NCBI GenBank assembly: GCA_015234465.1
Contig: JADGNA010000002.1
Location: forward strand, 1-52,023
Origin: Salinibacterium sp.
Lineage (GTDB): Bacteria > Actinomycetota > Actinomycetes > Actinomycetales > Microbacteriaceae
Direction of reading: 5' to 3'
DNA length: 52,023 nt
Below are positions 8,661 through 16,352 of this stretch, in pieces. The stretch's first letter is position 1; every line of letters begins with the position of its first letter. Below the pieces are notes generated by a model. It was given only the letters and a program-made list of their open reading frames with translations. It ran no database searches and was not told the DNA's origin. The translations under genes and the position numbers were made by a program.

Positions 8661-9458
8661 ATGGCGGATGCGGCGGTATCGATGGTCGCGCGGGTCGCGT
8701 GCATCCTGCGCGCCTTCGATGAGGACCACGACACCTTGACGGTGTCGGAGCTCGCGACGCGGGCCGGCCTGCCCGTCGCCACGACGCACCGCATCGCGGC
8801 CGAGATGGTGTCGGAGCGACTGCTCGAGCGGGATGGGCTGCGGTACTCGATCGGCACTGGATTGTGGGAGCGGGGCGAGCTCGCGGCCGTGAGCCTGCGT
8901 TTTCGCGAGATTGCCCTCCCGTTCCTCCTCGGCCTCTACGAGGCCTCGGGGGAGAACGTGCACCTGGCGATCCTCGACGAGGGTGAGGCGCTCTACGCGA
9001 TGCGGCTCGTCGGGCGTCGCTCCGTGCCGACCATCAGTCGCATGGGTGGCCGCCTGCCCCTGCACACGACGGGTGTCGGCAAGGCGCTCCTCGCGTTCCA
9101 GGACGATGCCTTCCTCGACGAGTTCTTCTCGAAGCCGCTGCGGCGGGCGACCGTGCACTCGCGGGTCGACGAGGCGACCCTGCGCGGCGAGCTCGAGGCC
9201 GTGCGCGCCAACGGCTACAGCGTCGCGCACCAGGAGATGACGCTCGGCAACGCGTCGATCGCGGTGCCGATCTTCGTGAGCGACGGACCACCGTATGCGG
9301 CGGTCGGGCTCGTATCGCATCTCAACCGGGCGAGCGTCGCGCGCGCGGTGCCGCTGCTGAAGGATGCCGCGTCCCAGATCTCCGAGGCGCTCGGGGTGAG
9401 CCTCGAGAGCGACGGGCGGCGGTGGCGTGACCTCTTCCACACGGCCGTGCGGCGCTGA
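8661..9458 (+). CDS. IclR family transcriptional regulator next to pcaH
   Basis: Predicted 265-residue regulator with the IclR winged helix-turn-helix at the N-terminus (MVARVACILRAFDEDH, LTVSELATRAGLPVATTHRI) and an effector domain from about residue 80 (GENVHLAILDEGEALYAMRLVG, LPLHTTGVGKALLAF). I use the ATG at 8661; it has no ribosome site but a TACGAT box stands 7 nt upstream, so the mRNA is probably leaderless. The longer frame from 8493 overlaps the GH43 gene. It stands directly before the pcaHGBDC operon on the same strand, with a perfect 19-nt palindrome between, so it is the first candidate for pca control. The effector is unknown. Confidence 0.9.
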   Translation: MADAAVSMVARVACILRAFDEDHDTLTVSELATRAGLPVATTHRIAAEMVSERLLERDGLRYSIGTGLWERGELAAVSLRFREIALPFLLGLYEASGENVHLAILDEGEALYAMRLVGRRSVPTISRMGGRLPLHTTGVGKALLAFQDDAFLDEFFSKPLRRATVHSRVDEATLRGELEAVRANGYSVAHQEMTLGNASIAVPIFVSDGPPYAAVGLVSHLNRASVARAVPLLKDAASQISEALGVSLESDGRRWRDLFHTAVRR

Positions 9459-9467
9459 GCAAAGTTT

Positions 9468-9486
9468 CTTTCCACTGAGTGGAAAG
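9468..9486. promoter_or_regulatory. Perfect 19-nt palindrome before pcaH (probable IclR operator)
   Basis: CTTTCCACTGAGTGGAAAG: 9-bp arms around one central G with no mismatch. It lies 10 nt after the iclR stop and 41 nt before the pcaH GTG. No T-run follows and the spacer is a single base, so it reads as a protein-binding site and not as a terminator. Confidence 0.75.
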
Positions 9487-9527
9487 CAATGCTTGGTGAT
9501 GCTGCCCGACGCTGGGAGGGTGTGGCT

Positions 9528-10397
9528 GTGACCGATTCGAACCCCACCCCAGACACCCAGGGCGGCGGCGTGCAGGACGTCGAGGAGACCCAGGACGGCC
9601 CCAAGCGCTCCACCGACCCGCTCGCCACGACCGCGACGCAGGATGAGATCAACGCGGAGATGCAGGCGCTCGAGCAGGAGTACCGCGACGGCGTCGCCGC
9701 GGGCGGCCCCGTCGAGGAGCGCACCCGCATCGATTACGCGCCCTACCGCAGCAGCCTCCTGCGCCACCCCACCAAGAGCCTCGCGCTCGCGGACCCCGAG
9801 ACGATCGAGCTGCACTCGCCCGCCTTCGGCCACCGCGACGTGTCGTGGGTCGAATCCGACCTGACGATCCAGCACAACGGTGACCCGCTCGGCGAGCGGA
9901 TGGTCGTGACGGGCCGCCTGCTCGACGGCGACGGACGCCCCGTGCCCGGCCAGCTCATCGAGGTGTGGCAGGCGAACTCGGCCGGTCGCTACGTGCACAA
10001 GCGTGACCAGCATCCGGCGCCGCTCGACCCGAACTTCACGGGCACGGGCCGCACCATCACGGATGAGAATGGGTGGTACCGCTTCCAGACCATCAAGCCC
10101 GGCCCATACCCCTGGCGCAACCACAGCAACGCGTGGCGCCCCGCGCACATCCATTTCTCCGTCTTCGGCACTGCGATCACGCAGCGCATCGTGACGCAGA
10201 TGTACTTTCCCAACGACCCCCTGTTCGCGCTCGACCCGATCTACCAGTCGATCGTCGACCAGGATGCGCGCGACCGCCTCGTCGCAAGCTACGACCACTC
10301 GGTGACCTCGCCTGAGTGGGCGCTCGGCTACCGTTGGGACATCGTGCTCAACGGTTCGAAGCGCACGTGGACCGAGCCCGAGGAGGGTGACCACTGA
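9528..10397 (+). CDS. pcaH: Protocatechuate 3,4-dioxygenase beta subunit
   Basis: Predicted 289-residue iron-binding subunit of the intradiol dioxygenase that opens protocatechuate to 3-carboxy-cis,cis-muconate. GTG at 9528 is preferred because GGGAGGG (9514-9520) stands 7 nt before it; the ATG at 9489 lacks such a site. The N-terminal ~65 residues are acidic and Gln-rich with little structure. The family N-motif PYRSSLLRHPTKSL is near residue 75, and the iron-ligand region WYRFQTIKPGPYPW with RPAHIHFSVFG (two His ligands) is near residues 185-210. Its stop overlaps pcaG by one base. First gene of the pca operon. Confidence 0.96.
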   Translation: MTDSNPTPDTQGGGVQDVEETQDGPKRSTDPLATTATQDEINAEMQALEQEYRDGVAAGGPVEERTRIDYAPYRSSLLRHPTKSLALADPETIELHSPAFGHRDVSWVESDLTIQHNGDPLGERMVVTGRLLDGDGRPVPGQLIEVWQANSAGRYVHKRDQHPAPLDPNFTGTGRTITDENGWYRFQTIKPGPYPWRNHSNAWRPAHIHFSVFGTAITQRIVTQMYFPNDPLFALDPIYQSIVDQDARDRLVASYDHSVTSPEWALGYRWDIVLNGSKRTWTEPEEGDH

Positions 10398-10957
10398 TGA
10401 CCAGGCTTCCCGCAACCCCCGGCCAGACGGTCGGACCCTTCTTCGGCTACGCGCTGCCCTATGAGGGCGGCGAGCAGCTCGTCGACCGCACGCATCCGGC
10501 CGCCGTGCGTCTCTACGGCCGCGTGCTCGACGGTGACGGCGCGGCCATCCCGGATGCGATCGTCGAGATCTGGCAGGCCGACGAGAACGGCACGGTGCCC
10601 ACCGCTGAGGGGTCGCTCCACCGCGACGGCTACACCTTCACTGGTTTCGGCCGGGCCGCCGTCGACGACAACGGCATGTTCTCGTTCACGACGGTGGAAC
10701 CGGGAGCGACGCGTGAGGGCGCGCTGCCCTTCATCACCCTCATCGTCTTCGCCCGCGGCCTGCTCGACCGCCTCTACACGCGCATCTACCTGCCAGAGGC
10801 AGCCGAGCGCGCGACGGATGACGCGTTCCTGTCGTCGCTCGGCGACCGGGCTGGCACGCTCATCGCCCGTCGCGACGAGCGCGGCGACCTCGTCTTCGAC
10901 GTCCACATGCAGGGCGAGTTGGAGACCGTGTTCCTCGACTACCGGCAGAAGGACTGA
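10397..10957 (+). CDS. pcaG: Protocatechuate 3,4-dioxygenase alpha subunit
   Basis: Predicted 186-residue non-catalytic partner that forms the heteromeric dioxygenase with PcaH. N-terminal TPGQTVGPFFGYALPY and the shared intradiol fold segment VLDGDGAAIPDAIVEIWQADENG are diagnostic; FGRAAVDDNGMFSFTTVEPG follows. It lacks the clustered iron-ligand His pair seen in PcaH, as expected for the alpha chain. ATG at 10397 overlaps the pcaH TGA (TGATG), which suggests translational coupling and equal subunit synthesis. Confidence 0.95.
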   Translation: MTRLPATPGQTVGPFFGYALPYEGGEQLVDRTHPAAVRLYGRVLDGDGAAIPDAIVEIWQADENGTVPTAEGSLHRDGYTFTGFGRAAVDDNGMFSFTTVEPGATREGALPFITLIVFARGLLDRLYTRIYLPEAAERATDDAFLSSLGDRAGTLIARRDERGDLVFDVHMQGELETVFLDYRQKD

Positions 10958-10961
10958 TCGG

Positions 10962-12344
10962 GTGACGGCGGCCGACGATACGGCGGACCTCGGGCTCCTG
11001 TCGCCGCAGTGGGCTGGCACGCCCATTGCCGCCGCGACCTCGGATGCCGCAATCGTGCGGGCGATGCTCGAGGCGGAGGCTGCCCTCGCGTGGGCGTGGG
11101 AGGACCTCGGCTTCGCCGCAGCGGGCACGGCCGAGGTCGTCGCCCGCGCGGCCGACGAACTCGAGGTCGACATCGCGCAGCTGGCCGTGCGGTCACGCTC
11201 GGGCGGCAACCCCGTCATCCCGCTCGTGAAGGACCTGCGGGCTGCGGTCGGAACGACGGATGCCGCAGCATCCGTCTGGGTGCACCGGGGCGCGACCAGC
11301 CAGGACATCCTCGACACGGCCCTCATGCTCGTGGCCCAGCGCGCGCTTGAACTCATCCGCAGCGACACGGCGGCGACGGCGACGGGACTCATGGCGCTCG
11401 CCGACGCGCACCGCGACACGCTCATGGTCTCGCGGACCCTCACGCAGCACGCCGTGCCGAGCACCTTCGGGCTCAAGGCCGCGGGTTGGCTCGGCGGGGT
11501 CGCGGCGGCGCGGCGCTCGCTCGCCCGCGCGGCTCGCTCCCTGCCGGTGCAGTGGGGCGGCGCGGGAGGAACGCTCTCGGCATACTCGGTCATCGGCGAG
11601 ACCGGCACGGGGCTCGCGGTCGCGGAGCGCGTGGCCGCTCGGCTCGGACTGCAGATGTCGGTGCCGTGGCAGACGCAGCGCAGCCCGGTCGTGGAACTCG
11701 GTGCGGCGCTCGCGCAGGCCGCCGGCGCCTTCGGCAAGGTCGCGATCGACGTGCTGCTGCTCGCGCGACCCGAGTTCGGAGAGCTCGGCGAACCTGTCGT
11801 GGCGGGCCGCGGTGGCTCATCCGCCATGCCCCAGAAGCAGAACCCCGTGCTCAGCCTGCTCATCCATTCGGCAGCTCGGCAGGCCCCCGCGCTCGCGGCC
11901 GAACTCCAGGCGAGCGCCGTTGCGGTTGACGAGCGCCCAGAAGGAGCCTGGCACGCCGAGTGGCAGGCGCTGCGACAGCTGCTCCGACTCGTCGGGGGAT
12001 CGGCGCACGCTGCGGCCGAACTCGCAGGCGGGCTCCGGGCGTTCCCCGAGGCGATGCGCCGCAACCTCGAACTGAGCGGACCCCTCATCGTGAGCGAGCG
12101 CCTCATGCTCGAGTACGGGCCGCGGCTCGGGCGCGACCGGCTGCAGGAGCTCGTCACGAGCGCCGCCGGCGACCCGGACGCCGACCTCCTCGCGCTGCTG
12201 CGACGTGAGGCGGCGCTCGCCGAGGTGAGCGACGAGACGCTCGCCGCCTCGCTCGACCCCGCCCGCTACGTGGGCGACGCGGGCCTCATCATCGACAGGA
12301 TCATCGACGCGGCCCGAGCGGCCGACACGGAGGACGCAGAGTGA
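10962..12344 (+). CDS. pcaB: 3-carboxy-cis,cis-muconate cycloisomerase
   Basis: Predicted 460-residue enzyme of the fumarase/aspartase superfamily that lactonises carboxymuconate. The GTG at 10962 is 4 nt after pcaG; the long frame from 10461 is an extension into pcaG. Superfamily signature GSSAMPQKQNP is near residue 286, and HRGATSQDILDTALML near residue 107 holds catalytic-region residues. The C-terminal domain (LVTSAAGDPDADLLALL) is typical of PcaB. Stop overlaps pcaD by 4 bp (GTGA). Third step gene of the operon. Confidence 0.94.
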   Translation: MTAADDTADLGLLSPQWAGTPIAAATSDAAIVRAMLEAEAALAWAWEDLGFAAAGTAEVVARAADELEVDIAQLAVRSRSGGNPVIPLVKDLRAAVGTTDAAASVWVHRGATSQDILDTALMLVAQRALELIRSDTAATATGLMALADAHRDTLMVSRTLTQHAVPSTFGLKAAGWLGGVAAARRSLARAARSLPVQWGGAGGTLSAYSVIGETGTGLAVAERVAARLGLQMSVPWQTQRSPVVELGAALAQAAGAFGKVAIDVLLLARPEFGELGEPVVAGRGGSSAMPQKQNPVLSLLIHSAARQAPALAAELQASAVAVDERPEGAWHAEWQALRQLLRLVGGSAHAAAELAGGLRAFPEAMRRNLELSGPLIVSERLMLEYGPRLGRDRLQELVTSAAGDPDADLLALLRREAALAEVSDETLAASLDPARYVGDAGLIIDRIIDAARAADTEDAE

Positions 12345-13126
12345 CGCAGCCGGTGCTGGCAGGAATCGCGGTCGAGGGGAGCAGGGGGCCAGCCCTCGTG
12401 CTCGGCCAATCGCTCGGCACCTCGAGCATCCTCTGGGGCCGTGCGATCCCGCTGCTCAAGGAGCACTTCACGATCCTCACGGTCGATCTGCCGGGTCACG
12501 GCCAGTCTCCCGCGGCACGCGACGCCTTCACGGTCGCCGAACTTGCGGATGCCGTGGCCGAGACCGCGCGGCAGGCCGGCATGGACCAGTTCCACTATGC
12601 GGGCGTGTCGCTCGGCGGCCAGGTGGCACTGGAACTCGCCCTGCGGCATCCGGAACGGGTGCTCGGGGGCTCGATCATCTGCTCTTCGGCCAAGATCGGC
12701 AGCGAGGAAGCCTGGCGCGAGCGCGCAGCGACCGTGCGACAGCAGGGCACGCCCGTCTTGGTGGCGGGCTCTGCCGAGCGTTGGTTCGCCCCAGGCTTCA
12801 TCGAGGAGCAGCCGGAGGCATCAGGCGCGCTGCTCAACAGCCTCGCCTACGCGGACGATGAGAGCTACGCGCTGTGCTGCGAGGCGCTCGCGGAAAGTGA
12901 CATCCGGCCGCGCCTGGGCGAGATCTCGGTGCCGCTCCTCGCGCTGTGGGGCGACCTTGACCCCGTCATCACGCCGGGGGAGGCGCGCTCGGTCGCTGAC
13001 GCGGTGCCCGGCGGCATCGGGGTGGAGATCGCGGGCGCGGCACACCTCGCACCCGTCGAGAAGCCGGACGCCGTTGCATCCGCCCTCATCGACACCTTCA
13101 TCACGACACCTCGCAAGGGAGCATGA
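12341..13126 (+). CDS. pcaD: 3-oxoadipate enol-lactonase
   Basis: Predicted 261-residue alpha/beta hydrolase that opens 3-oxoadipate enol-lactone to 3-oxoadipate. Oxyanion strand LVLGQSLGTSSILW, then VDLPGHGQSP, nucleophile elbow GVSLGGQVALELALRHP (Ser), acid LALWGDLDPVITP and a C-terminal AAHLAPVEKPD with the catalytic His. GTG start overlaps pcaB. In many actinobacteria this activity is fused to PcaC as PcaL; here pcaD and pcaC are separate genes with a 4-bp overlap, which still couples them. Confidence 0.93.
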   Translation: MTQPVLAGIAVEGSRGPALVLGQSLGTSSILWGRAIPLLKEHFTILTVDLPGHGQSPAARDAFTVAELADAVAETARQAGMDQFHYAGVSLGGQVALELALRHPERVLGGSIICSSAKIGSEEAWRERAATVRQQGTPVLVAGSAERWFAPGFIEEQPEASGALLNSLAYADDESYALCCEALAESDIRPRLGEISVPLLALWGDLDPVITPGEARSVADAVPGGIGVEIAGAAHLAPVEKPDAVASALIDTFITTPRKGA

Positions 13127-13530
13127 CCATGGCACGAGAAGGCCGCACGAACCAGGAGAGCTACGACGAGGGCATGGCCGTGCGCCGGCAGGTGCTCGGT
13201 GCCAACCACGTCGACCGCGCCACGCAGGGGATCACGCCCGCGACGGCGGACTTCCAGGAACTCATCACTCGCTATGCGTGGGGTGAGATCTGGACGCGGC
13301 CGGGGCTTGACCGCCGCATGCGCAGCGCCATCACGATGACGGCGCTCATCGCGCATGGACACCTGGAGGAGCTCGCGATGCACCTGCGCGCGGCCCAGCG
13401 CAACGGGCTGAGCCGCGAGGAGATCGTCGAGATCGTGCTGCAGTCGGCGATCTACTGCGGCGTGCCTGCGGCGAACTCGGCCTTCGCCGTCGTGAAGTCG
13501 GTCTTTGCGGAGGACCCGCCCACCGACTGA
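13123..13530 (+). CDS. pcaC: 4-carboxymuconolactone decarboxylase
   Basis: Predicted 135-residue AhpD-fold protein that decarboxylates 4-carboxymuconolactone. Signature segments: YDEGMAVRRQVLGANHVDRA, the RSAITMTALIAHGHLEELAMHLRAA core, and EIVLQSAIYCGVPAANSAF. ATG at 13123 overlaps the pcaD stop; an ATG at 13129 is an alternative. Last gene of pcaHGBDC. Genes for the later steps (pcaIJ CoA transferase, pcaF thiolase) are not in the window, so the pathway must be finished by genes elsewhere. Confidence 0.94.
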   Translation: MTMAREGRTNQESYDEGMAVRRQVLGANHVDRATQGITPATADFQELITRYAWGEIWTRPGLDRRMRSAITMTALIAHGHLEELAMHLRAAQRNGLSREEIVEIVLQSAIYCGVPAANSAFAVVKSVFAEDPPTD

Positions 13531-13575
13531 TCCGACCCGCGTCTTGCCATTATGTGACGGCGTCGATAGTTTAAG

Positions 13576-13622
13576 TTGACAACTGTTGTGTGCGGGGAGA
13601 ACATTTGTTCGCCACGCGAACA
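13576..13622. promoter_or_regulatory. Promoter/operator cluster before the pca-linked ABC operon
   Basis: A TTGACA (-35 like, 13576-13581) starts a run of inverted repeats: ACAACTGTTGT (13579-13589), GAACATTTGTTC (13599-13610) and TGTTCG-CCACG-CGAACA (13606-13622). The GTTCG half-sites recall operators of PcaU/PobR-type IclR regulators, and such a regulator gene ends this operon. The -10 box is not clear. Confidence 0.55.
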
Positions 13623-13656
13623 GCAGAGGCCGGTACGCACACAAGGAAGTGGTGGC

Positions 13657-14643
13657 ATGAAGAGGCAGATTCTCACAGCAGCGGCAATGGTCGGCGTGCT
13701 CGCGCTCGCCGGATGCTCGGGCGCGGGCGGCGGGGACACCCCCGGCGAGGACGGCGAACTGACCCCGGTCAGCGCGGCCGTCATCCCCATCGCTGACACG
13801 GCAGCCATCTGGCTCGGCGTCGACCAGGGCTTCTTCGAGGAGGAGGGCCTCGACGTCACGATCGACACGGCCGGCGGTGGCGCGGCAATCGTGCCCGGTG
13901 TCGTGAGCGGCGACTACGACTTCGGCTTCAGCAACTACGTGTCGCTCATGTTCGCCAACGAGCAGTTCGGCACCGACACGCCAATGAGCCTCAGTGTCGT
14001 CGCCAACGGCGTCACCGCGAGCGAAGACCTCGAGAAGGACTTTGGCGGGGTCGTCGTGCGTGCCGACTCCGACATCCAGACGGCGGCGGACCTCGCAGGA
14101 CGCTCCGTCTCGGTCAACACGCTCGCCAACATCGGCGACAGCACCGTGAGCCAGATCGTCGCCGACGACGGCGGCGACGCCTCGACCATCGAGTTCATCG
14201 AGGTCGGCTTCCCCGACGCGCCGGCGGCACTCGAGAACGGCCAGGTCGACGCGGCCTGGATCGTCGAGCCCTTCCTCACGCAGGCGGTCGACGCGGGCGC
14301 AAGGGTGCTCTTCTACAACTTCAACGGCTTCGACCCCGAACTGGATGTCGCCGGCTACTTCACGAGCGCGCAGACCATCGAGCAGAAGCCCGAGGTCGTC
14401 GACGCGTTCCGCGCGGCAATGAAGCGCTCGCTCGAGTACGCGGGTGACAACCCCGACGAGGTGCGTCGCATCCTGGGCACCTACACCGAGATCTCGCCCG
14501 AGCTCATCGAGCAGATCGCCCTCCCGCGCTTCCGCGCCGACGTCGACCTCGACGCGGCGCAGCGGCTCGCGGATGCTGCCGTCGAGTTCAGCGGTCTCTC
14601 GACCGCCCCCGAGCTCGACACCTTCTTCGCACTCGACGACTGA
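13657..14643 (+). CDS. ABC transporter substrate-binding lipoprotein, NMT1/SsuA type
   Basis: Predicted 328-residue lipoprotein: MKRQILTAAA signal, lipobox LALAGC (Cys20), Gly-rich linker, then SAAVIPIADTAAIWLGVDQGFFEEEGLDV, the usual opening of NMT1/SsuA-like binding proteins. A central FGFSNYVSLMFA and C-terminal SLEYAGDNPDEVRRIL fit the family. The start at ATG 13657 follows AAGGAAG by 8 nt; the frame from 13576 would begin in the promoter. Relatives bind sulfonates, taurine, pyrimidine precursors, or aromatic acids such as phthalate. The position between pcaC and an IclR PcaR-type gene suggests an aromatic acid ligand; this is inference from context. Confidence 0.9.
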   Translation: MKRQILTAAAMVGVLALAGCSGAGGGDTPGEDGELTPVSAAVIPIADTAAIWLGVDQGFFEEEGLDVTIDTAGGGAAIVPGVVSGDYDFGFSNYVSLMFANEQFGTDTPMSLSVVANGVTASEDLEKDFGGVVVRADSDIQTAADLAGRSVSVNTLANIGDSTVSQIVADDGGDASTIEFIEVGFPDAPAALENGQVDAAWIVEPFLTQAVDAGARVLFYNFNGFDPELDVAGYFTSAQTIEQKPEVVDAFRAAMKRSLEYAGDNPDEVRRILGTYTEISPELIEQIALPRFRADVDLDAAQRLADAAVEFSGLSTAPELDTFFALDD

Positions 14644-14649
14644 TCCCAC

Positions 14650-14690
14650 CCGGCGCCGATGCCGCTGCGGCTTACCCGCAGCGGCGCCGG
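14650..14690 (+). promoter_or_regulatory. Intercistronic hairpin between binding protein and permease
   Basis: GCCGCTGCGG (14661-14670) and CCGCAGCGGC (14676-14685) form a perfect 10-bp GC stem with a 5-nt loop. Flanking GGCGCC blocks offer an alternative outer pairing. There is no U-run. Such hairpins after binding-protein genes usually stabilise the upstream mRNA and lower permease expression. Confidence 0.7.
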
Positions 14691-14754
14691 TTGCCATGCC
14701 TACCCACCCGAACCGCGGCCTCGGCCGCACCCTCAATGATGAGAGAGAAATGAC

Positions 14755-15585
14755 GTGACAGTCGCAGCATCTCCACCCGGCGGCCCCGTGAGACGGGTGC
14801 CCTGGACGCAGCATTCCCTTGCGGCCCCAGTGCTGGGTGTCGTGGGAATCATCCTCTTCCTCGCGGTATGGGAGGTCGCGTCACGCACCGGCCTCGTGAA
14901 CCCGCGATTCTTCCCCCCGGCAAGTGACGTGCTCGTTCGGCTCGGCACCGACCTCGTCTCGGCGAGCTTCTGGACGAGTGTCGGCCAGACCATGACGAGC
15001 TGGATCATCGGCCTCACGATCTCCGCCGTCGCGGCGACCGCGATCGGCTTCCTCATCGGCGGAAGCAACTTCCTGCGCAAGGCGACCCACACGACGATCG
15101 AGTTCCTTCGCCCGATCCCATCGGTCGCGCTCATCCCGCTCGCCGTGCTCCTCTTCGGCGTGAGCATCGAGTCGGCCCTCCTGCTCATCGTCTACGCATC
15201 GTTCTGGCAGATCCTCATCCAGGTGCTCTACGGCACGGCGGATGTCGACAGCGTCGCGATGGACACGGCACGGAGCTACGGCCTGGGCTGGTGGGCGCGC
15301 GTCAGGCACGTCGTCTGGCCGACGACCCTGCCCTACCTCATCACGGGACTCCGGCTCGCTGCCGCGGTCGCGCTCGTGCTGGCGATCACGGCGGAACTCG
15401 TGATCGGAACGCCCGGCATCGGCAAGCAGATCGAACTCAATCGCTCGGGCGGCAGTGTGGTTGCGATGTACTCGCTCGTGCTCGCGACGGGCATCATCGG
15501 CGTGATCATCAACATGGTCATGCGCTTCATCGAGAAGCGTGTGCTGCGCTGGCACGCCTCCGTGCGGAAGGACGTGGCGGTATGA
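14755..15585 (+). CDS. ABC transporter permease, SsuC/NitT-TauT type (first)
   Basis: Predicted 276-residue permease with about six helices. A cytoplasmic N-terminus is followed by VLGVVGIILFLAVWEVASR, then FFPPASDVLVRLGTDL, typical of SsuC/TauC. The family signature ends with MDTARSYGLGWWARVRHVVWPTTLPYLITGLRLA, the EAA coupling loop, and ITAELVIGTPGIGKQI. GTG at 14755 follows GAGAGAG. The stop overlaps the next permease gene (ATGA). Having two different permeases implies a heterodimeric channel, whereas many SsuC-type importers use a homodimer. Confidence 0.92.
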   Translation: MTVAASPPGGPVRRVPWTQHSLAAPVLGVVGIILFLAVWEVASRTGLVNPRFFPPASDVLVRLGTDLVSASFWTSVGQTMTSWIIGLTISAVAATAIGFLIGGSNFLRKATHTTIEFLRPIPSVALIPLAVLLFGVSIESALLLIVYASFWQILIQVLYGTADVDSVAMDTARSYGLGWWARVRHVVWPTTLPYLITGLRLAAAVALVLAITAELVIGTPGIGKQIELNRSGGSVVAMYSLVLATGIIGVIINMVMRFIEKRVLRWHASVRKDVAV

Positions 15586-16352
15586 GCCTCCTCAAGAGAT
15601 TCGCCTACTTCGTAGGGCTCCCCGTCGTGCTGCTCATCCTCTGGTGGGCGCTCACGATCGGCAACACGAACTTCTTCGTGCCCAAGCCGCTCCACCTCTT
15701 CGAGATCTTCGGTGACGTGTGGTTCGGCGAGCGCATGATGCGCGACGTGCTGCCGAGCATCGGCCGCATCCTCATCGGCATCGTGGTGTCGATCATCGCG
15801 GGCGTCGTGCTCGGCATCCTGATCGGTTCGGTGCGGGTGCTCCGGATGCTCATGGAACCCGCACTCGAGTTCCTCCGTGCGATCCCGCCGCCCGTCATCA
15901 TCCCGGTCTTCGCGCTCGTCATGGGCATCAACGACCAGATGCGCATCGCCGTGATCGTCTTCGGCTGCATCTGGCCCGTGCTGCTCAACACGATCGAGGG
16001 CGTCAGGGCCGTGGACTCCGTGCTCAACGACACCTGCGCGGTCTATGGCATCAAGGGTGGGGCACGCCTGCGTCATCTGGTGCTGCGTGCCGCGAGCCCC
16101 CAGATCATGACGGGGGTGCGCCAGTCGATCTCGATCGGCCTCATCCTGATGGTCATCTCCGAGATGCTCGGCAGTGCATCGTCTGGCCTCGGCCACACGA
16201 TCGTGCAGTTCCAGCGCACCTTTGCGGTGCCCGAGATGTGGACAGGCATCATCCTGCTTGGCCTCCTCGGCGTCGCGCTTTCCCTGATTTTCCAGTTCAC
16301 CGAGAAGCGCGTGCTTCGCTGGTACCACGGCCTGAGAGAGGTTGATCGATGA
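15582..16352 (+). CDS. ABC transporter permease, SsuC/NitT-TauT type (second)
   Basis: Predicted 256-residue permease. ATG at 15582 overlaps the upstream stop; the frame from 15291 is an extension into the first permease. Helices include FVGLPVVLLILWWALTIG and IGIVVSIIAGVVLGILIG. Family segments are FLRAIPPPVIIPVFALVMG and the coupling loop DTCAVYGIKGGARLRHLVLRAASPQIMTGVRQS. Sequence differs clearly from the first permease beyond the shared fold, so it is an old paralog and not a recent duplicate. Stop overlaps the ATPase gene. Confidence 0.92.
   Translation: MSLLKRFAYFVGLPVVLLILWWALTIGNTNFFVPKPLHLFEIFGDVWFGERMMRDVLPSIGRILIGIVVSIIAGVVLGILIGSVRVLRMLMEPALEFLRAIPPPVIIPVFALVMGINDQMRIAVIVFGCIWPVLLNTIEGVRAVDSVLNDTCAVYGIKGGARLRHLVLRAASPQIMTGVRQSISIGLILMVISEMLGSASSGLGHTIVQFQRTFAVPEMWTGIILLGLLGVALSLIFQFTEKRVLRWYHGLREVDR

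Noticed and set aside
9468-9486. Rho-independent terminator after the iclR gene
   Set aside because: One-base loop and no T-run; better read as a protein-binding palindrome.
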